NCBI RefSeq assembly: GCF_000715075.1
Contig: NC_134095.1
Location: 11,660,222 to 11,724,221 of the forward strand
Source: Nicotiana tabacum
Lineage: Eukaryota; Streptophyta; Magnoliopsida; Solanales; Solanaceae
DNA length: 64,000 bases
Reading direction: 5' to 3'
Translations under genes and position numbers: made by a program
Part shown: positions 59,254-64,000 of the stretch, piece after piece
Position numbering within the stretch: position 1 is the stretch's first letter
How the letters are laid out: each line of letters starts with the position of its first letter
Notes under the pieces: generated by a model
Seen by the model: the letters and a program-made list of their open reading frames with translations, nothing else
Database searches by the model: none
Told to the model about the DNA's origin: nothing

Positions 59254-59502
59254 ATCATGACATTCAATATAAATTTATCACTGCTCTTAAAAGATTGGTA
59301 CGGGGGTTATGCAAATAGCTGACTATTTCTTGAAGATATTTACAAGTATACATGAAATTTTTGCTAAAAAATTTAGGTACCAGTAACCGCTCAACCTATA
59401 GTGTGCATCAGGGAACTTGATTTTAATGTGAAGGTTTATTCGTAAACATCTTGTTTTCATTTTCAAACAAGCTCGATACTGTTAAAATTATAATTAATAT
59501 GC

Positions 59503-59692
59503 CAGATGCGGAGCTAGGTTTTCAAGTTTGTGAGTTCTGAACTTGATACCGAACCCATAACATGTCTTAGTTACTGCATTCGTAATTATATATTAATATA
59601 ATTTAATAGATTATCTAATACAAATACAAGGTAAACACAAAAGCTATACTGGCTTCGGCCGAACCAGTAAAGAATACTCTACCTCCGCCCCT
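59503..59692. mobile_element. hAT-type MITE, degraded
   Basis: It begins CAGATGCGGAGCTAGG and ends CTACCTCCGCCCCT, inverted ends like those of the MITE at 53935. The interior includes GAACCCATAAC and TTCGGCCGAACCAGTAA, typical of this abundant family. No clear target duplication remains. Confidence 0.6.
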
Positions 59693-59714
59693 ATAATCAG
59701 TGTAGTTTTCATAT

Positions 59715-60029
59715 TGTTGAGGAGAAAGGAGTGACTTGAGTATGAGGGTAGTTTAGTCTATTTGTGTATGGTTGATTAGTTAGGTAGTTAGTGGTTAATG
59801 AGGTGCTTACTCAGTTAGTTTGTTATATTAGTTGTTAAGTCACACATGTGTGCGTGTGCGCGTATATAATATAAATATATAAAAGAGATGTACCATCAGA
59901 ACGTGAATACAATTTCACAATTCCATTCATTTTCTTCTTTTTCAGATAACTTCCCTCTTCTTCCCTTCTTCCTTCATTCTCTTCTCCCTCGTAGCTAGGA
60001 TTTCTGTTGTGCTAAATCACCAAACTTCA
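59715..60029 (+). repeat. 5' LTR of a Copia element
   Basis: A TG...CA unit of 315 bases (TGTTGAGGAG to AAACTTCA) ends 3 bases before the primer site. A TATATAAAAGAG stretch near 59875 is a plausible promoter. The downstream LTR is not in the window. Confidence 0.8.
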
Positions 60030-60032
60030 GCA

Positions 60033-60044
60033 TGGTATCAGAGC
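60033..60044 (+). other. Copia primer-binding site
   Basis: TGGTATCAGAGC is the standard Ty1/Copia primer site complementary to initiator tRNA-Met. Confidence 0.93.
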
Positions 60045-60162
60045 TTCAAGCTCGAAATTGAAGCTCAAAAATCAATCCTCATCTTCTTCTCACTTTATTC
60101 TCTGCTCTATTTTCTGAATTGTGACCTCAATTTTCTGGTTAAAAACTTGGATTTGCTCAACA

Positions 60163-61385
60163 ATGGCGATTGATGATTTGTCTCATGAAAATGCAACTGT
60201 TACTACAAAAAATGCTTTGCATGCATCATCGGATGATGAATTTGAGGAAGGAGTGACAATAATAGTCACTCATCCTCTGCACTTAGCTCCTAGCGATACG
60301 AGTGAAATCTCATTGATCTCGTTTTAGTTGATTGGCACCAACAATTACTCCCTATGGCATCGATCTATAAAAATTACACTACTTGACTATAATAAGCTTG
60401 AGATTGTTGATGGCAGATGGCCAAATGAGTGGTTCGTGAGAAGTACTAGTATCAATGGGAAAGGTGCAATGTAATTGTGTTGTCTTGGTTGATGAATTCA
60501 GTGGATCTGACCTTAATTAGTGGCATTGCATATGCTACCAATCTTAGGTAGTATGGATGGATCTGCAGGAATGTTCTGATAAGGTGAATGATACATGTAG
60601 CTATAATTTGCACAAGGAAATTGCCACCTTAAATCATGATACTGCATATGTCTCTGTTTATTATTCAAAGCTCAAAGATCTCTAAAATGAGTCTGAATCT
60701 GTAGTACCTACACCCGGTTGTGACTGTGTTAAGACAAAAAAGTTTATTGTGCATCTACGAAAATAGAAGGTGTACCAATTCTTAATGGGCCTAAATGATT
60801 CTTACTCACAAGCTCGTAGTCAAATTCTTATGATGAAACCCCTACCTACAGTGAATCAAGCTTATGTTATGCTCACGAGTGATGAGAGTGAAAGAGCTAT
60901 AGCTGCTTCTGCTGGAGTGTTAGAATATGCTCCTACTATAAACACAAATGCCTATGACTCCATTGATAGTACTAAGCCTAACTTCAATCCAAAGTTTAGA
61001 AAGAGTTACAATGTTTAGTGTGAGTTCTGTAAAATAAAAGGTCACGGTAAGGAAAATTACTACAATATAATACGGTATCCACCAGATTATAAGTTCAAAA
61101 GAAAAGAGGAGTTGGTGCTTACAATGAAATGGTAGAACCTAGCCATGTTGTACCTTTGTATACCAATCATGTCTCTCAAAACTTATCAATACAACATATG
61201 CAATGCAATCCATGCCTATGTACCTTGGACATCAGTATAATATGAGCTAAGTTGCTGAAGGCTTGTAGGGTCAAGGAAACTCTAGCACTCATACTCAAGC
61301 ATGTTCTTCTTCCTCACAGCCTCAGGGATCAGCAAGTACTTCTCCACAAGAAGTTGGTTTTCCCTTCACCAAGGAATAATATTTT
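60163..61385 (+). pseudogene. Copia gag remnant
   Basis: The frame opens at ATG 60163 (MAIDDLSHENATV) and has a stop at 60325-60327 before LIGTNNYSLWHRSI, the conserved start of Copia Gag. More stops follow. The part 60770-61018 (YQFLMGLNDSYSQARSQILMM) is typical Gag. A zinc knuckle at 61019-61066 reads CEFCKIKGHGKENY, with the last Cys replaced by Tyr (TGC to TAC type change) and a TAG just before it. No protease, integrase or RT follows, so the element is truncated near 61385. Confidence 0.85.
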
Positions 61386-63173
61386 CACGCTCCAAACTCG
61401 GGGAGCGCGACCGATGCTCAACCGAGGAACCCTGCTAAGCAAGCCTATTATATTGCTTCTACCCAACTCGCTCATGAATTAAGAGAAAACACATTTTCAT
61501 TAATTAGATATTAAGGAGATCATGAATACAATTCCAAGTCATTTTCCCTTAGTTATTTCATTAGTTAATGTCTCCAAATAAACACCATTTCATAGTATGA
61601 AGTGGCATAAATGATCAAAACACAATATGATTCGTTTGACTTTTCCAACACCCATATACATATAATCCACACTATATTTACAGAGTCTCTAAATAGATAT
61701 AAAAGAGTACTACAAAAATGTCGGCAACAAGGTCCCGGCTATACCTCAAGTACAATACATAAGGAACAAAAGATGTATGACCCCAAAATGAAATGGGGTT
61801 CACCAAGACTGCTGGGAGGTGGATGTACCACTAACGCTGATCAACACTGCCTGTTATGGAGCCACATGCATCCATTTAAAACATAGTGCCCTCAGCAAAA
61901 AGGACGTTAGTACCATTGAATGGTACTAGTATGTATAACTAAACACCATCTCGTTAGAATAAATAACAATACAAGAAGGAAATAATCATAAAATCAATAG
62001 AAGTCTTAATCAACACCACAAAATCAAATTAAGAATCACATAAGCTTTCAAGTAATTTCCATGGTTTTAGGTTGGGAGGTCTTTAGTGCCAATTATGCCA
62101 CAATCCACAATATTATTGTGTTCTTACACGGAGTCTGATATCGACCCGATCGTCTAGGTCATCTCATTTGAGACATCAACCATATCCACAATTACCACCA
62201 TGTGTGTGGCATGACATCCGATCACGGCCCGATCGGCTAGGCCATCTCACTCGAGTCATCCACCATATTCACAATTTCAATCAATCATCTCACTTCATAT
62301 TCTTTCCCATCTTTCAATACGTTAGCACGAGTGACCTTATTTATAAAGTCATTCTTGGCACTTGTCCGTATTTCACATTTTACATTTCAGTATTTCTCGC
62401 TTTGTATCTCATATTTCAGATTTTGCTTTCAACTATCATCATTGATTTCCAACAACAAGGCATTTGTTTTCATAACGTTTAAGCACACATAAGCAATTTA
62501 GAATCTAAGACACATAGAGGCTTTTAACACAATGTGGCATAACAATTTTTATTCAAATTTGACTTGAAGTCTAGGCATTTTTAGCACATATTCCATATTT
62601 CCCCGAAACCCGCAATAACTAAGGTAAATAACAATTTCTAAATATATTTCCTTCCTTCCGTTCAGGGGAACTCTAAAGGAGTCACACACTTACTTAAGCA
62701 GCACGGGAGACTGGGGAATGGGTTGACATATATGCCTTCACTCAGGCCTCACAAAAGCAGAGAAATGTTGAAGTGACATCCAAGCCCGTGGTCGCAATGT
62801 CACCTCCATGCAAGCCCTCGGTCACCGAGTCGACCTCGTCTGCTCGGAAGGGTTTAGGCCTTTTGATGGCTGTTTCTGGGCTATTTGGATAGATTAAGAT
62901 CCTTTCAGGTAGGAGAGTCTTTTATGACATGTGGCAGTCATTGACTTGATGTGGTAACTTTACATTCTTTAAGCTTTAGGCGAACTAAACGATTGACTAG
63001 AATCAATTACATTATTGCGCTCTTTGCCTTCTTTCTATCTAGCAAACATGAAATTTGACAACCTTACTAATAGAAAGGGAATGCGCTCAAGCATGCGAAT
63101 AAAGCTCTAAGGGACTCGACACCTATGGAAACTAACCTCAGTGTCCAAATATTGTCGCGGGAAAGAAGCTTTT
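61386..63173. other. repetitive-looking DNA, no ORF
   Basis: The Copia homology stops and unrelated sequence follows. It has no supported coding frame. A segment of about 55 bases (62138-62192) is repeated at 62220-62276 with changes (CCCGATCGTCTAGGTCATCT against CCCGATCGGCTAGGCCATCT). The wording resembles LTR-region sequence of Solanaceae retrotransposons, but no ends were identified. Confidence 0.45.
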
Positions 63174-64000
63174 TGTTACACCCCAAGTTTTCATACGTGA
63201 GAGTGCGTCGTAAGTCATTGATGTAAGCTCGGAAATGAGATTCTATTTGGAAGCAAATAAAGTAAGTTAATCATGTTACCTTGGAGGTTACAAATATTTA
63301 AGATCATGAATAACGAGTACCAAGAGGGTTGGAAATCTTAGAAGCTAAACCAATTGAAGAAAATAAGTTTCGTCGAAAGTCGACAAGTTTCGAATGTTAT
63401 AACATGTACTTTGGGGAGAGACTAGGGTTATTAACATGATAAGGAGGTTATTCTATGAGTTATTTTAGTCGTATGATATTCATTTTCTACATTTTGAAAG
63501 CAAGCAAATTGTGGAACAAGAGTTGGCAAAGGTCATCACAAGTTACATTCATAAATTTGCTGAATTTTAGGTCAAATGTATCTGCGAATTTATCCAAATA
63601 AACTTGGAATCATGGGGTGTTATACCTACCAAATTGAAGGTCTACAAGTCTAGTTTCTAACTCATTAAACTTTTTGTCAATACGACATCGGAGTAGAGAG
63701 ATATTCGCGTTTTTGCGAGACTGCGCAAGCAGCTCCCAATGGGACCCACTTAGGCGGTGGTTGACCTACTTCAATTTATAAGCGATTTGGACGCCTATTT
63801 TTGCTCATTTTTCAACTAAAATTCGTCTCCAAACCTCTCCTAACCCTCCTAAACATATACCACAAGGGTTTGAAGTGATTACACCATATTTCAACATCAA
63901 AACTTAGTTCTAGTGAAGAACAATACCTCTTTGAGGTTGTGTTGTCATTGAGGATTGTTGTGGGCTGTATTTGGATGAAATTCCAAGTTGTTTCTGCTGT
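63174..64000 (+). repeat. putative LTR start, cut by the window edge
   Basis: It begins TGTTACACCCCAAG after a purine-rich GCGGGAAAGAAG that could be a polypurine tract. TGTTACACCC starts are common in Tekay-type chromovirus LTRs of Solanaceae. The right end lies outside the window, so this is an inference from the first bases and the non-coding body. Confidence 0.4.

Overview
This window looks like plant nuclear DNA from the nightshade family, most likely Nicotiana. It is AT-rich, has intron-split genes with GT-AG junctions, carries several tRNA-derived SINEs whose body and 3' end resemble the tobacco TS family, and is mostly nested LTR retrotransposons. The genus is an inference from repeat types; no species-specific marker was tested.

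Layout. Bases 1-10.6 kb hold the only two intact host genes. The first (2567-3664, plus, 3 coding exons) encodes a chloroplast thioredoxin-like 4 type protein with a CGSC active site. The second (10512-6946, minus, 9 exons, 477 codons) is a complete CYP707A cytochrome P450, the abscisic acid 8'-hydroxylase family. Its introns carry a MITE, a Stowaway-like element and a SINE fragment. A 158-base (TA)n tract lies about 400 bases upstream of its start codon. From 10.6 to 14.6 kb I see no gene.

Bases 14.6-50.8 kb form one nested retrotransposon complex. The outer element is a Ty3/Gypsy of the Tat lineage (LTRs at 14613-15155 and 50169-50782; gag, protease, RT, RNase H, a second archaeal-type RNase H, integrase, then an antisense ORF). 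Into it inserted: (A) an Athila-type element in plus orientation (15156-27856), whose 5' end is now fused to the truncated Tat LTR by a deletion; (B) a second Athila-type element in minus orientation (31971-44006, both LTRs complete, 5-bp target duplication GGGTC); and (C) an unrelated solo LTR (44631-45916, target duplication CCAGT) lying inside the integrase core. Removing B and C rejoins the Tat reading frame, which proves the nesting order. All coding parts are broken, often where Trp or Gln codons have become stops, as expected after cytosine methylation and deamination.

Bases 50.8-64 kb hold no intact gene. They contain a 1.6-kb terminal-inverted-repeat element with a hAT-type MITE nested in it, a SINE, a 966-bp non-autonomous hAT element with a perfect 8-bp target duplication, a truncated Copia element (LTR, initiator-Met primer site, gag remnant) and, at the right edge, what looks like the start of another LTR. 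I found no new gene system. The most unusual signals are CpG-rich palindromic modules repeated in the LTRs and in the pol-env spacers of both Athila copies, an amber codon shared by both Athila gags, and a plastid tRNA-Asn fragment inside an intron of the thioredoxin gene.
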